Origin: Anaerolineales bacterium
GTDB lineage: Bacteria > Chloroflexota > Anaerolineae > Anaerolineales > Villigracilaceae
DNA: 64,000 bases
Assembly: GCA_016789025.1 (NCBI GenBank)
Contig: JAEURC010000050.1
Location: 81,105-145,104, forward strand
Reading direction: 5' to 3'
The notes under the pieces are model-generated. The model had not been told where the DNA came from and searched no databases. It worked only from the letters and a program-made list of their open reading frames with translations. Made by a program: the position numbers and the translations under genes. Shown in pieces: positions 42,073 to 51,730 of the stretch. The first letter of the stretch is position 1, and each line of letters begins with the position of its first letter.

Positions 42073-43488
42073 TCATCCTATTTCCGGAAGTCTAAGTAGG
42101 TCTGAAAATTTTTCGATGAAGCGATCGGCGTTGGCGTCTTCATCATAGTTAAAGGCAACGGTCGGCATTCCGATGGCGCGGGCGCCATTCAACTCAGAAG
42201 CCTTGTGTCCGACGAAGATCGCCTGGTCTGGCGAGAGCCCCAGTTGTCCCAGGACTGCCTCATAGATCTTCGGGTCAGGCTTGCGCGTCCCCACGTCCAT
42301 GGAGGAAATGATCGAATCCCATACGCGACCAAAGCCGCCGCGCTCGAACCATTTCAACTTTGCGGAGATCGTATTTGCCGTGTCGGTCACAATGCCCAAC
42401 AGGTAGCCTTGATCTTTCAACTGGTGAAGCGTTTCCGCAACGCCATCGAAGAATGCGACGTTTCCGTCGTCTTCGATCAGGGCTTGTTTGCCGCGTTCCA
42501 CGAGGTTCGGCTCCGTAAGCCCGTAGATCTTCACCACCGCTTCACGATATTCCTCATGTGAGATCTGTCCGCGATACGCCTGAAATTGGATGGCTTTCTT
42601 CTCTTGTGAAAAATTCGGGTTGGGTTCCAGTCCCATCTCTTTGAGGAAGGCGGCAAAATGACGCCCCCGTTGCGGACGGTAATACAGGATGTCGCCCGCG
42701 TCAAAAATAAAAGCGCGGATTTTTCTCTTTGTATCTTTTTCAGAGACGGCATTTTCCTTTTTAAGGATAGCCAGCAGTTCGGTCAGGTCATCAATGACAG
42801 CATCCGGCGACGAGCCTTCGTCGTTCTCTCCATGCGCGAAGTTATGACGGATCTGGACGGCGCACCCAAAACCTGCGCGGCGCGCCCCGTCAATGTCCCG
42901 CACGACGCGGTCGCCGACGTACAGGCATTGGCTGGCAGGCACGCTCGCAAGCCGGGCGGCATGGTGGAAGATGGCTGGGTCCGGTTTGCGATAGCCGTAT
43001 TCGCTTGATAAAACAATCGGATGAAAATAATCAATAATTCCATACTTTTCCAAATTCACCGGCACCTGCCCGCGGCTATTGACGTTGCTGATCACGCCGA
43101 TCTTCAATCCCATTTCTTTGATGGCGCGCAACACTTCAGGGACCTCGGACCGCATCGCGCGAACATAAAAATCCGTTTCGATCAGAAACATCAGGTCTTC
43201 CGAAATATCGGCTAGCTTTTTTCGATCCACTTCCCGATCGGCAAAAATATACTCAGACCAGACTCGCCGCGGAGGCAGTTCTTCCATCGTTCGGAGACTC
43301 CATTGTTTGTAACTGGATAAACCATTGGAAATGAGATCAAAGAGTCCCTCTGTGGAGAGATGCGCATCGATCCCGGCATCCATCAGCCTTTGATTAATTA
43401 CTGCCGTTGTATTTAATCGTAGTTCGCGTGTGTATCCAAATGTCTCAATTGTGCCTCCCATATCAAAGAAAACAGCCTTGATAGTCAT
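42073..43488 (-). CDS. Tandem HAD-domain protein
   Basis: I start at the ATG at 43488 (471 residues), with GGAGAGG just before it. Two HAD domains in one chain. First: VFFDMGGTIETFG, IGVISNVNSRG, YRKPDPAIF and LYVGDRVVRDIDGA. Second (from about residue 230): FIFDAGDILYYRPQR, LGIVTDTANT, TRKPDPKIYEA and FVGHKASELNGA. Both have Gly instead of the +2 Asp, and in the second the last acidic motif is VGHK, without its Asp. The first half may still bind a phospho-group; the second is probably regulatory or altered in chemistry. Confidence 0.85.
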   Translation of the reverse strand: MTIKAVFFDMGGTIETFGYTRELRLNTTAVINQRLMDAGIDAHLSTEGLFDLISNGLSSYKQWSLRTMEELPPRRVWSEYIFADREVDRKKLADISEDLMFLIETDFYVRAMRSEVPEVLRAIKEMGLKIGVISNVNSRGQVPVNLEKYGIIDYFHPIVLSSEYGYRKPDPAIFHHAARLASVPASQCLYVGDRVVRDIDGARRAGFGCAVQIRHNFAHGENDEGSSPDAVIDDLTELLAILKKENAVSEKDTKRKIRAFIFDAGDILYYRPQRGRHFAAFLKEMGLEPNPNFSQEKKAIQFQAYRGQISHEEYREAVVKIYGLTEPNLVERGKQALIEDDGNVAFFDGVAETLHQLKDQGYLLGIVTDTANTISAKLKWFERGGFGRVWDSIISSMDVGTRKPDPKIYEAVLGQLGLSPDQAIFVGHKASELNGARAIGMPTVAFNYDEDANADRFIEKFSDLLRLPEIG

Positions 43489-43637
43489 AACCTCTCCGAT
43501 GCCAGTCATTACTTGCTCGCCCTGTTCAAATTGGCGAAAATGAAACTTCGAAACGCAGCTTGCAATCCTATTCTGGAATTTACTTTTTCTAAAACAAGCG
43601 GCGTCAAATTTGAATTCTATGTGTTCTCGTCAAGTTC

Positions 43638-43675
43638 CCTTGAACGCGGGCAGTTTTGTCTGCCCGCGTTCAAGG
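43638..43675. repeat. 16 bp intercistronic hairpin after a binding-protein gene
   Basis: CCTTGAACGCGGGCAG, loop TTTTGT, CTGCCCGCGTTCAAGG, in the 208-base gap between the binding-lipoprotein stop and the tandem HAD gene. There is no T-run on the minus strand. Same position and shape as the hairpin at 35609, but unrelated sequence. Confidence 0.8.
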
Positions 43676-43696
43676 ATTGTTGATGTGAGCTAGAAC

Positions 43697-44905
43697 CTAC
43701 GGTGTAAGCAGATTCACTGCCCAGAAGTCGCGAATCTTGCTCAAGTTTTGATAAGCGAACAAGTCATCGCTCGGCCAGAGATCGATCTCATTGCGCGGCG
43801 GCATCCCTTCCGCAACGGACAGACCTTCCACGGATGGGTAGGCGCCAAACTCATTCCACGGCGCAAATCCCTGTTCGGATAGCGCAAACCTGATGAACAG
43901 TTTGGCGGCATTCGGGTGCGGAGCCTTATTGGCAATGCCCAAATACGTAGCCTTCAAGATGCCCGCGACCGGTTCGAGACCATAGCAGGGCGACATCGCC
44001 AGTTCGCCTTCCTGGGTGCTTTCATAGCTGGATAAACCGGTCCAGCCATAACCGGGCTCAACGGAAGGATCCATGCCCAAGGTGGCAAATGCCGCGTCAA
44101 CTTCATCGCCGCCCGGCTGAATACCCGGCTGATTGTGTGCCAGTTTTTTCAGATACAGATACCCGGCGTCCGGCGTATCGTCTCCGTATGCTTCATCCTC
44201 TGTCCACTCTTTTCCATATAGAGCCTGATACGCTTCAGCCATCTGGTCGGCGTGTTGCACGATCAGCGCGATCTTAGCCGTAGTGCTGGAATCGGAGATC
44301 GGGTCTTCCATATAGAATTTGCCCGTCAATGCCGGTTCGGTGAACTGCCACCAATTGGAGGCGGGACAACCATCGGGGAAAATCTCGGAGTTGTAGCCGA
44401 TCACATCCACCGACCGGCGGGCGAGCGCATACGGACGTTCGGGAGTCACATCCTGCATAACAACGCCCGGAGGGGTGTACCACCAGACCCATTGATTGGG
44501 CATGGCTTCCCCGTACAACAAGTGTCCATCGCTGTTGAACCATACATCGCCAACGACATTGCCCGCTTCCTGCTCGGCAGACATTTTTACGGCGATATCA
44601 TCCGTATCGCCTCCTTCAAGGGCAATGTCGGGATATAGCGCGTTCCAATCATCCAATAATTTTTCAAATCTGGACGAGTTGGAATACACCACCACCGATC
44701 CTTCTTCTTTTGCGGCTGCTTCGATCGCTGCCCAATCCTCAGTCGCGGGTGTGTAGGGACCAACTCCATTTGCCTGCGCCCACTGTTCTGCCGCGGTGAG
44801 CTCGGTCCCCGAGCCGCCTGGATCTTGTGTTGCCGGGGGTCTGCCACACGCTGCCAGCAGACTGATCAATACGAAGACCGTCATGTATTTTACAAAGGTT
44901 TTCAT
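43697..44905 (-). CDS. Solute-binding lipoprotein, Fe3+/sugar-phosphate type
   Basis: A 402-residue lipoprotein: signal peptide with lipobox LAAC (Cys 20), linker, then a type-2 binding fold (GSVVVYSNSSRFEKLLDDWN, LEGGDTDDIAVKMSAEQEAG, VGDVWFNSDGHLLY, GKFYMEDPISDSSTTAKIAL, PHPNAAKLFIRFALSEQGF). The SDSSTT segment is placed like the phosphate/iron-binding loop of FbpA relatives. Encoded after its permease and ATPase genes, and before the HAD genes. Confidence 0.9.
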   Translation of the reverse strand: MKTFVKYMTVFVLISLLAACGRPPATQDPGGSGTELTAAEQWAQANGVGPYTPATEDWAAIEAAAKEEGSVVVYSNSSRFEKLLDDWNALYPDIALEGGDTDDIAVKMSAEQEAGNVVGDVWFNSDGHLLYGEAMPNQWVWWYTPPGVVMQDVTPERPYALARRSVDVIGYNSEIFPDGCPASNWWQFTEPALTGKFYMEDPISDSSTTAKIALIVQHADQMAEAYQALYGKEWTEDEAYGDDTPDAGYLYLKKLAHNQPGIQPGGDEVDAAFATLGMDPSVEPGYGWTGLSSYESTQEGELAMSPCYGLEPVAGILKATYLGIANKAPHPNAAKLFIRFALSEQGFAPWNEFGAYPSVEGLSVAEGMPPRNEIDLWPSDDLFAYQNLSKIRDFWAVNLLTP

Positions 44906-45043
44906 TTCTTTCTCCTTCTGTGAACTGGATGGAAATTCGAGTCTACAAAAATCAACCGGTGTTCGTTCCTGAGAAGTTATGCCGGGCGCCTCCTTTCAAT
45001 TTAAAAATATTGTTATCCGATTGAGATTGGATAAATACCGAAC

Positions 45044-46132
45044 TTAGTTTTTCGAGGAAATCAGGTTTCCGCTATCCTTATCGTACAGGTTAAGGGCATG
45101 GGGATCGAACTTCAACCAGATCTTGTCATCCATCTTAACCCGGCTGACACCCGCTTCTTTGACGGTAATTTCAACATCCTCGCGCGAAGCAACGATTGTC
45201 GTTTCAGACCCCGACGGCAACACGGAATACACATTAAACTCCACCGCATCGGGAACAGGCTGGGTGGATATGGTGGCGTCTTCGGGACGCAGCGCAACGA
45301 CCACTTCTCCACTCGCGTGACCCGTGTCTAGATTTAGTTCGAAACTCCCCACCCGCACACACCGATTACCGACGACGACTCCATTCAGCAGATTCACTTT
45401 GGGATTGCCAATGAAATCGGCAACAAACAAGTTAGCCGGGTAGTGATATACCGCATCGGGTGTGTCCAGTTGCTGCAAGAGCCCATCCTTCATCACCGCG
45501 ATCTTGGTGGACATTGTCAAGGCTTCCACCTGGTCGTGAGTCACGTAGATGGTGGTGGCATCGGAACTATGATGCAGGCGTTTTAGCTCGGCGCGCATAT
45601 CCATACGCAGGCGGGCATCCAGGTTCGAGAGCGGCTCATCCATCAGAAATACTTTGGGACGGTAAGCCAGCATACGCGCCAGCGCGATCCGCTGCTGTTG
45701 GCCGCCGCTCATCTCGCGCGGATAGCGCTCCTCATAGCCCTGCATTTGAACTTCCTCGAGGGTTTCTTTTACGCGCTCTTGCATCTCTTCTTTCTTCATT
45801 CCCTGGATCTCAAGGGCGAATGTAATATTCTTCTCTACCTTCATATGGGGCCATAATGCATAATTCTGGAAGACAAGCCCGAGTTCGCGTTTTCCCGGCG
45901 GCAGTGAGATAGCTTTGGCGTGTGAAAAGATCAATTTATCGCCGATGTAGATCTCGCCTCCATCCGGATCCTCCAGCCCCGCAATACAGCGCAGCAGAGT
46001 CGTTTTGCCGCAGCCGGAGGGTCCTAACAGCGTGAGAAACGATCCGGGCTCGATCGTCAGGCTGACGTCGTTGACCGCTTTTACATCCCCAAAATATTTG
46101 GTGAGATTCTTAACAGTGATCGAAGTTGCCAT
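45044..46132 (-). CDS. ABC transporter ATPase, PotA/FbpC/AfuC-type
   Basis: A 362-residue ATPase: GPSGCGKTTLLRCIAGL (Walker A), FQNYALWPHMKVEKN, MSGGQQQRIALARMLAYRPK (signature), VFLMDEPLSNLDARL (Walker B), YVTHDQVEALTMS and a TOBE domain from about 235. It pairs with the fused permease encoded 10 bases upstream. About 36 % to 45 % alike by eye to the ATPase at 32215, so the two systems are paralogous rather than duplicated recently. Confidence 0.92.
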   Translation of the reverse strand: MATSITVKNLTKYFGDVKAVNDVSLTIEPGSFLTLLGPSGCGKTTLLRCIAGLEDPDGGEIYIGDKLIFSHAKAISLPPGKRELGLVFQNYALWPHMKVEKNITFALEIQGMKKEEMQERVKETLEEVQMQGYEERYPREMSGGQQQRIALARMLAYRPKVFLMDEPLSNLDARLRMDMRAELKRLHHSSDATTIYVTHDQVEALTMSTKIAVMKDGLLQQLDTPDAVYHYPANLFVADFIGNPKVNLLNGVVVGNRCVRVGSFELNLDTGHASGEVVVALRPEDATISTQPVPDAVEFNVYSVLPSGSETTIVASREDVEITVKEAGVSRVKMDDKIWLKFDPHALNLYDKDSGNLISSKN

Positions 46133-46142
46133 GTGGCTCTCC

Positions 46143-47981
46143 CTACATCCCTAAACCTTTTTTGAGGCTTCCGCCGCGGAAGCGGCTGATGATAAAACTA
46201 CCCAACGTTACAAGCGCGATCAAGATGAGAATAACAATGTTCGCCATCTGCTGATCGCCATTTTCGATATAAAACATGGTCTGACTGGCAAGGACCTGTG
46301 TATCCGGCGTGACCAACAGGATGATCAATGAAAGTTCGCGCATCACAGAGATAAAGGTCAGCAAAAACCCGGAAACGAATCCAGCGCTGGTCAGGGGCAG
46401 GATGATGCTTTTGAAGCGCCTCCAGACGCTTGCTCCCGCGATCTGAGCCGCCTCTTCCAGTTCCCGCCCCACCTGCATCATGGCAGACACCCCCGAGCGC
46501 GAAGAGTAGGGGATCTTATCTGCAATTGAAACCATTACCAGCAGGCTGAACGTTCCATATAAAGCAGGCAAGGGACCCAAAGGCTTGACGAACATCGCGA
46601 TGTAGACAGCGCCAAAAGCAATGCCGGGGATCACGTATGGAAGGAATGCCAACTGCTCCACCAACTTACTGAGTCGCGTGCCGCGTCCCTTGACGATGGC
46701 GTAACCGAGCAAGACGCCGAACAGTGCCGTAAAGAGGGCTGTCCACAAGGAAAGGCGGATGGAATTCCAGGCTGTTTTGTAGATCTTGGGGTTGAGCAAA
46801 ACACCAGGCTCCCCATGATTATAGATCGTGCCTCGCTCGCCGATCCAATGCTGTAGAGAGAGATTGCTTAAACTGTAATTGCCATCCTGAAGCATGAACG
46901 ACGACCAGACGAGAAGCCCGATTGGAATGATAATGACCAGCGCCTGGAAAATTATCACACCCACAAAAAACACTTTTCTCCATTTAAGCAGTTTGGTCGC
47001 TTGCGCAACAAAGCCGCGTCCCCCGATCGTTTCATAGCTCTTGCGCGTCCCGATCAATCTCTGATTGAGGGTAATGATCAGCAGGGAAAGTAAGATCAAC
47101 ACAAGGGCTAACACGAAACCGTCCGCTCGATCTCCTACGCCGATGCTGCCGCGGATCATGGTCGAAACAACATAATAGCGGACCGGCGCGCCTAAAATGT
47201 TCGGACCCCCAAACGTGCCCATGACTTTCGAAAACGTCATCACGAACCCTGAGAGGATCGCCGGCAACACGAGCGGAAACGTGATCTTACGCAGAATACG
47301 CCAGCGGCTCGCTCCCATCAACTCTCCCGATTCCTCCAGGCTGGAATCGATCGACATCAACGCGGCAGATACAAACAGAAAAAAGAACGTATAGTAGTGC
47401 AGCGCGCTGCAAATAATGATGGGCACTGGACCGTATGCCAGCCAGTCTGGCGGGCTCTGTTCAAACATGAATTCAAACACGCCAGGCGTTCCTCCGGAGA
47501 GCCGGTTCTTGAAGAAAACGACCCAAGCCTGCGCCAGAGTCCAGGATGGCATGATGTAGGGGATGACCGCCAACTGGTTCACAAGATTGCGCCCGGGCAT
47601 GTCTGTTCGGACAACGAGCCAGGCTAATGACCCACCGATCGCCAAAGCAAGCACAGTCGCGCCAGCGGCGATGGTTAGCGAATGTTTTAATGGGGTATAT
47701 AAATAGATCTGACTCAGCGCGCCCGTCACCATCCGAATATAGTGATACAACGTGAACCCGCCTAGCTCAGCGCCCGGCACAGCGGCAACATCGCGCATTT
47801 GCCAGGTGAGGGTCGTTTCCAGCATGCGATACAAGGGGATGATGATCATGTAATACATCAAAAGCAACATGATCAATGACAGGATCACATGCGGTCGCGT
47901 TAACCAACGAACGAATCGTCTGACAGTAGTAAGCCAATAACTGGATGATGATCGTTCTACCGAGGTTTCAAGACTTGCCAT
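46143..47981 (-). CDS. Fused double-domain ABC permease (FbpB/AfuB-like)
   Basis: A 612-residue permease with two six-helix halves: EAA loops MSIDSSLEESGELMGASRWR at about 210 and MMQVGRELEEAAQIAGASVW at about 500, each followed by the usual ITFPLVLPAI / ILPLTSAGF segment. Second gene of the rpiR operon. With the ATPase and lipoprotein it forms an AfuABC/FbpABC-type importer. The RpiR regulator and several HAD genes favour a sugar- or inositol-phosphate cargo over iron; this is inference. Confidence 0.9.
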   Translation of the reverse strand: MASLETSVERSSSSYWLTTVRRFVRWLTRPHVILSLIMLLLMYYMIIIPLYRMLETTLTWQMRDVAAVPGAELGGFTLYHYIRMVTGALSQIYLYTPLKHSLTIAAGATVLALAIGGSLAWLVVRTDMPGRNLVNQLAVIPYIMPSWTLAQAWVVFFKNRLSGGTPGVFEFMFEQSPPDWLAYGPVPIIICSALHYYTFFFLFVSAALMSIDSSLEESGELMGASRWRILRKITFPLVLPAILSGFVMTFSKVMGTFGGPNILGAPVRYYVVSTMIRGSIGVGDRADGFVLALVLILLSLLIITLNQRLIGTRKSYETIGGRGFVAQATKLLKWRKVFFVGVIIFQALVIIIPIGLLVWSSFMLQDGNYSLSNLSLQHWIGERGTIYNHGEPGVLLNPKIYKTAWNSIRLSLWTALFTALFGVLLGYAIVKGRGTRLSKLVEQLAFLPYVIPGIAFGAVYIAMFVKPLGPLPALYGTFSLLVMVSIADKIPYSSRSGVSAMMQVGRELEEAAQIAGASVWRRFKSIILPLTSAGFVSGFLLTFISVMRELSLIILLVTPDTQVLASQTMFYIENGDQQMANIVILILIALVTLGSFIISRFRGGSLKKGLGM

Positions 47982-48078
47982 AGAGTCTGCTCCAGGAACC
48001 GTTCAGATTTATCGGTCAGTTCGATTTCACTTGCACCACGAAAGAGAGTATTCGTTGATCGCCAGCCTAATACGTATT

Positions 48079-48957
48079 TCAAGTGGATGATATGGTGTAG
48101 TCTTTTAGGCGGTCGCGTAATTCATCGAGTTTGTCGAGGTTTTCCATCGCGCCGCTTTGTTCGCTGGCAATTGCAAGCAGGATCGCATTGATGATGGTCA
48201 TCGGCACAACATGGGAATGGAAACCCGAAACCGGTCCGCGCCGCGCCGATAAGACCACATCGGCTTTATCCCCGATGATGGTATCGAGCGTATCGGTCAG
48301 GAAAATAATAGGACAGCCCGCCTCACGGGCATAATCGAGAACGAGTTGTAATGCTGGGGATGCGTCGAAGAAACCGATCGCGAACAACAGATCGTTCTTC
48401 GTCATGGATAGCAGAGGCTCAAGAAATTCACGTCCGGCTGTAGTAAGCGGGATCATCTGGCGTCCGAACCGTTCGAGCCGAATCCTTATTTGATCCACAA
48501 GGGCGATCGAGGGACCCACGCCAAAGATAAAAATCCGCTGACGAGTCTTGATCAACTCAACAGCGTGCTGTAATGCCGCTCGATTGACGGATTCAAGCGA
48601 CTGCGTCATATAGTCGATTTCGGATGCAACCAGCCTCTCGTAGATATCCCCCGCTTCTCGCAGCTCGCTCAGCCGACTGCGGATCCGTGCCGAATGAGTC
48701 ACGCGGCGCCGGAAGGTATCCTGCAAAACTTCCCTCATGGCAGGGTAACTGTCGAACCCCAACGAACGCGCAAACCGGACAAGCGTTGCCTCGCTCAGCC
48801 CCAGACGACCCGCCAAGTCACCTGCTGAAAGAAAGGCAGACTCCTCTTGATTCGTGCGCAGGTAATCGGCGATCTGCTTTTCGCTTTTCGTGAGGTCTTT
48901 ATACTTCTCACTGATGATCTGCCCGAAGTTGAGTGGTGTTTCTGCTAGATTTAGCAT
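48079..48957 (-). CDS. MurR/RpiR-family transcriptional regulator
   Basis: A 292-residue regulator: helix-turn-helix (SEKYKDLTKSEKQIADYLRT, then AGRLGLSEATLVRFARSLGF) and a SIS domain (QRIFIFGVGPSIALVDQIRI, DLLFAIGFFDASPALQLVLD, IIFLTDTLDTIIGDKADVVL). RpiR proteins sense a phosphosugar through the SIS domain. It heads the operon running to 38598. A 20 bp palindrome over its own -35 also occurs in the divergent HAD/iol promoter region, so it probably controls itself and both of those operons. Confidence 0.92.
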   Translation of the reverse strand: MLNLAETPLNFGQIISEKYKDLTKSEKQIADYLRTNQEESAFLSAGDLAGRLGLSEATLVRFARSLGFDSYPAMREVLQDTFRRRVTHSARIRSRLSELREAGDIYERLVASEIDYMTQSLESVNRAALQHAVELIKTRQRIFIFGVGPSIALVDQIRIRLERFGRQMIPLTTAGREFLEPLLSMTKNDLLFAIGFFDASPALQLVLDYAREAGCPIIFLTDTLDTIIGDKADVVLSARRGPVSGFHSHVVPMTIINAILLAIASEQSGAMENLDKLDELRDRLKDYTISST

Positions 48958-49023
48958 TTAGCTACCCTTAAATAAGAAAAACTTTCAAATTCTAGCTTTA
49001 TGAAACTTTACTATTATTTGATT

Positions 49024-49052
49024 ATGATACAACATTTTTAAAAAATTTGCAA
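49024..49052 (-). promoter_or_regulatory. Promoter of the rpiR operon
   Basis: On the minus strand TTGCAA (49052-49047), 17-base spacer, TATCAT (49029-49024), about 60 bases before the ATG. The -35 is inside the palindrome at 49046-49065. Confidence 0.7.
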
Positions 49053-49065
49053 GTATTCTTTCAAA
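49046..49065. promoter_or_regulatory. Putative RpiR operator, copy 1
   Basis: TTTGCAAG-TATT-CTTTCAAA: the arms pair at seven of eight positions. 19 of 20 bases match the copy at 52535-52554, and in both copies TTGCAA forms the -35 of a minus-strand promoter with a 17-base spacer. The identity extends two bases further (AT). Confidence 0.75.
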
Positions 49066-49147
49066 ATTTGAGAGATTCTCCCTGACACCCCAAAAGTGCT
49101 AGCACAGTGATTTCGCTTGGAAAGTTACCATTAACTGCGATCCTGCC

Positions 49148-50485
49148 TCAGCTAAGATTACGAACTTTTCGATAGCGCAGCGCAACGAAACATCCATACA
49201 AGAGCGAGAATCCCGCGCCAACTCCAATGGAGAGAGACGCGCCCACCCAATCTGCTGTCAAGCCCGCCTGCAGCCCACCGAGATTTGTCATTCCTTGGGT
49301 CACGAGCGAGTACAGGCTCATCACGCGACCACGTAACTGATTCGGCGCATTGAGTTGCAGTAAGGTATTCGCCATCGCGTTCTGAAAAACATGGCTCATC
49401 CCTACGAACAGCAAGAGAACCATTGATACAACCATCGAGTTCGAGTTCACAAATAGGAGCAGGAGCAATGGGAAACTCAGATTCCCCAAAGTGAGCATCT
49501 GTCCGCGCCGCGACTTCTCGGATAGCGACGCGACTAGAAACGCTCCCGTCACTGCGCCTATGCCAACGGCGGACAACAACAAACCAAGCGGAATCGCCTC
49601 TGGAGCTTTGCAACTCATCATCTGATGGCTTCCATCACACAGGAAAGCGATCATTGGTTTCGCGCTTTCGCTGAGGGCGCCAGTCGCAAACACAGGCAGT
49701 AATGTCTGGTAAGGTCGTGATAGGAATGAATTCACCGCCACAAGGCTCATGAGAACGAGGAGCGTCTGCTGCCCCAACAGATAACGCATGCCTTCGATCA
49801 TATGTCTTGTTGGGGATGGTTGTGATTCTGTGTGCGCAGGAGGGAGAGACAGATTACGCATCGCGAGCAAACTGACGATGACTGCCAGAAAACTCAAACC
49901 ATTCAACAGGAAGGCAACTGCTTCCCCCAACAACGCGACAAAGATTCCCGCCAGCGCTGGACCGATCGTTTTGGCTGTGTTGTTCATGGCGGAATTCAGC
50001 CCAATCGCGCTCGTCAGATCATTCCTCCCCTCTACCATTTCGATGACAAATGATTGCCGGGCGGGCATATCCACCGCTTTGAATGAACCGAGCATGAACG
50101 CCATTAAATACACATGCCAGATCTGTACAGTATCCGTCAAAATGAGACCGGCGAGAATAAAAGCCTGCAACATCATCAGGCTCTGCGTGATCAAGATGAT
50201 CGTTCTTTTAGGAACGCGATCTGCCAGCGAGCCGCCCCATAAGGCAAACGGGACCAGCGGCAATATGGTCATAAAGTTGACAATCCCCAGCGCAGTGGCA
50301 GACCCAGTCAACCGGTAGACAAGCACTTGCTGCGCCATGGACTGCATCCATGTGCCAATTTGAGAGAGTCCCTGCCCCATGACCCAAAGGCGATAGTTGG
50401 GATGACGTAACGCGCGGAAGGCGGTTGCGACGCGTCCCTTTGATGTATTGTCCTCTTGTTCGTTAGAGGCTTGTACGGTTTTCAC
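49148..50485 (-). CDS. MFS transporter, EntS/MFS_3-like
   Basis: A 445-residue transporter with 12 predicted helices: RHPNYRLWVMGQGLSQIGTW at helix one, LADRVPKRTIILITQSLMML (loop 2-3 motif), and ARQSFVIEMVEGRNDLTSAI typical of the MFS_3 exporter group. A Cys-containing insert lies in the central loop (FLCDGSHQMMSCKAP). It follows the uridine-kinase-like gene by 31 bases, so it is the last gene of the HAD-kinase-MFS operon. Export of a small metabolite or toxic intermediate is likely. Confidence 0.87.
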   Translation of the reverse strand: MKTVQASNEQEDNTSKGRVATAFRALRHPNYRLWVMGQGLSQIGTWMQSMAQQVLVYRLTGSATALGIVNFMTILPLVPFALWGGSLADRVPKRTIILITQSLMMLQAFILAGLILTDTVQIWHVYLMAFMLGSFKAVDMPARQSFVIEMVEGRNDLTSAIGLNSAMNNTAKTIGPALAGIFVALLGEAVAFLLNGLSFLAVIVSLLAMRNLSLPPAHTESQPSPTRHMIEGMRYLLGQQTLLVLMSLVAVNSFLSRPYQTLLPVFATGALSESAKPMIAFLCDGSHQMMSCKAPEAIPLGLLLSAVGIGAVTGAFLVASLSEKSRRGQMLTLGNLSFPLLLLLFVNSNSMVVSMVLLLFVGMSHVFQNAMANTLLQLNAPNQLRGRVMSLYSLVTQGMTNLGGLQAGLTADWVGASLSIGVGAGFSLLYGCFVALRYRKVRNLS

Positions 50486-50516
50486 TTCAACCTCTCATAG
50501 AAAGGTTTGTGAATTC

Positions 50517-51701
50517 TCATCGCGCAAGAATTCTCGCCACGTCCGGCGTTGTCCACAATGCCGCGCCTGTAGTGTCTACCACCAAGTCGCAGATCTCCAT
50601 CTGCGGACGGTACGCGATCTCCGCCATGATGAACTGGTCCTTGAAGAAGCGATTACGGAAGTAGGTTGGTTCATATTTCTTGCGGTAGTCAATGTCCCGT
50701 TTCCACTTGCGCTTCAGGCGGATCGGATCATCGGTGAGATACACAACTTTTATACCGATCAAGTGAGCCACTTCTTCTATCAGGAAGGGAAAATTGCCTT
50801 CGATGAAAACGATATCGGCAGGTTCGATCTCGATCGGGATACCATCCGATTTTAAGTTGCCGTTCAAGTCATGGCTGGATGTGGCATAGACGAAATCATA
50901 GCGTGGAATGGAGATCCTTTTTCCTGCTGTGATGTCTCGAAGACTCTGCTTGAACAGTTCGAAATGCAGGGCTTCTTTGCCTTGCGTGAAAATTCCCTTT
51001 TCTTCGCGATAATCGCGATCTGTGAGGAAGTTGTCGAGTTCGATGGACGTGGTCCTCTTGCCCATTTGCTCAAAGTCTGCGCGGAGCCTTTCGACGATCT
51101 CCGTTTTCCCGGCGGCTGTCGGTCCCGCAATTGCGAGCAGGATCGGGGTCCCGCGAGATGCGATCAGCTTGTGGACACTTTCGATGAATAGCCCATCCAC
51201 ATCTGCATTGGCTTCTCGAAAGGCTTTGTAACCCACATCCTGCACGGAAGCGAATGCCTTTTGTTTCTGTTCGAATTGTTGGAACGGTTTATTCCCCAGA
51301 TGAGTTAGAACCTTTTCTGTGAAGTATGTTGTACGATGCAGAAAGAAAAAGCCGCGCGCGTCGAAATAAAAATGATCCGTTATCCATGATTCCTCATACG
51401 TGCCAAGGACCAAACCCACAAAGAGCATATTCGCCAGACGGGCAATTTGCTCATCCAGAACGATACGTCCATCCACCGAGCGTTTGATCTGGATCGCATC
51501 GTAGAACGCGCGGCTATTTATTCGAGATTCGATCTCTTCTTTGGAGTCAAGTTTCACAGAGTCCCAGCCCGCTGGAGGGGTATTGTTTTTAAGCGCATAC
51601 CGAAACTCGTAGAGTTCGAGGTCTTTGAGCGCCGGGCTGATGCGCTTCATCTTTTCAAAAAGTGTCTCGGAAAACACATCTGCCTCATAGATATTTTTCA
51701 T
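50517..51701 (-). CDS. Uridine-kinase-like P-loop kinase with extra N-terminal domain
   Basis: A 394-residue protein. Residues about 1-180 form an unrecognised helical domain (LYEFRYALKNNTPPAGWDSV, FYFDARGFFFLHRTTYFTEK). From about 185 a uridine kinase/phosphoribulokinase fold: LLAIAGPTAAGKTEIVERL (Walker A), TTSIELDNFLTDRDYREEKG, RISIPRYDF, ADIVFIEGNFPFL (Walker B) and KRKWKRDIDYRKKY (lid). Family members phosphorylate nucleosides, ribulose-5-phosphate, glycerate or, here possibly, a pathway polyol. Co-encoded with a HAD protein and facing the iol operon, it is a candidate kinase for inositol metabolism. Confidence 0.8.
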   Translation of the reverse strand: MKNIYEADVFSETLFEKMKRISPALKDLELYEFRYALKNNTPPAGWDSVKLDSKEEIESRINSRAFYDAIQIKRSVDGRIVLDEQIARLANMLFVGLVLGTYEESWITDHFYFDARGFFFLHRTTYFTEKVLTHLGNKPFQQFEQKQKAFASVQDVGYKAFREANADVDGLFIESVHKLIASRGTPILLAIAGPTAAGKTEIVERLRADFEQMGKRTTSIELDNFLTDRDYREEKGIFTQGKEALHFELFKQSLRDITAGKRISIPRYDFVYATSSHDLNGNLKSDGIPIEIEPADIVFIEGNFPFLIEEVAHLIGIKVVYLTDDPIRLKRKWKRDIDYRKKYEPTYFRNRFFKDQFIMAEIAYRPQMEICDLVVDTTGAALWTTPDVARILAR

Positions 51702-51730
51702 GGAAGATCCTTGCAGTTTGTGATGCTGTT

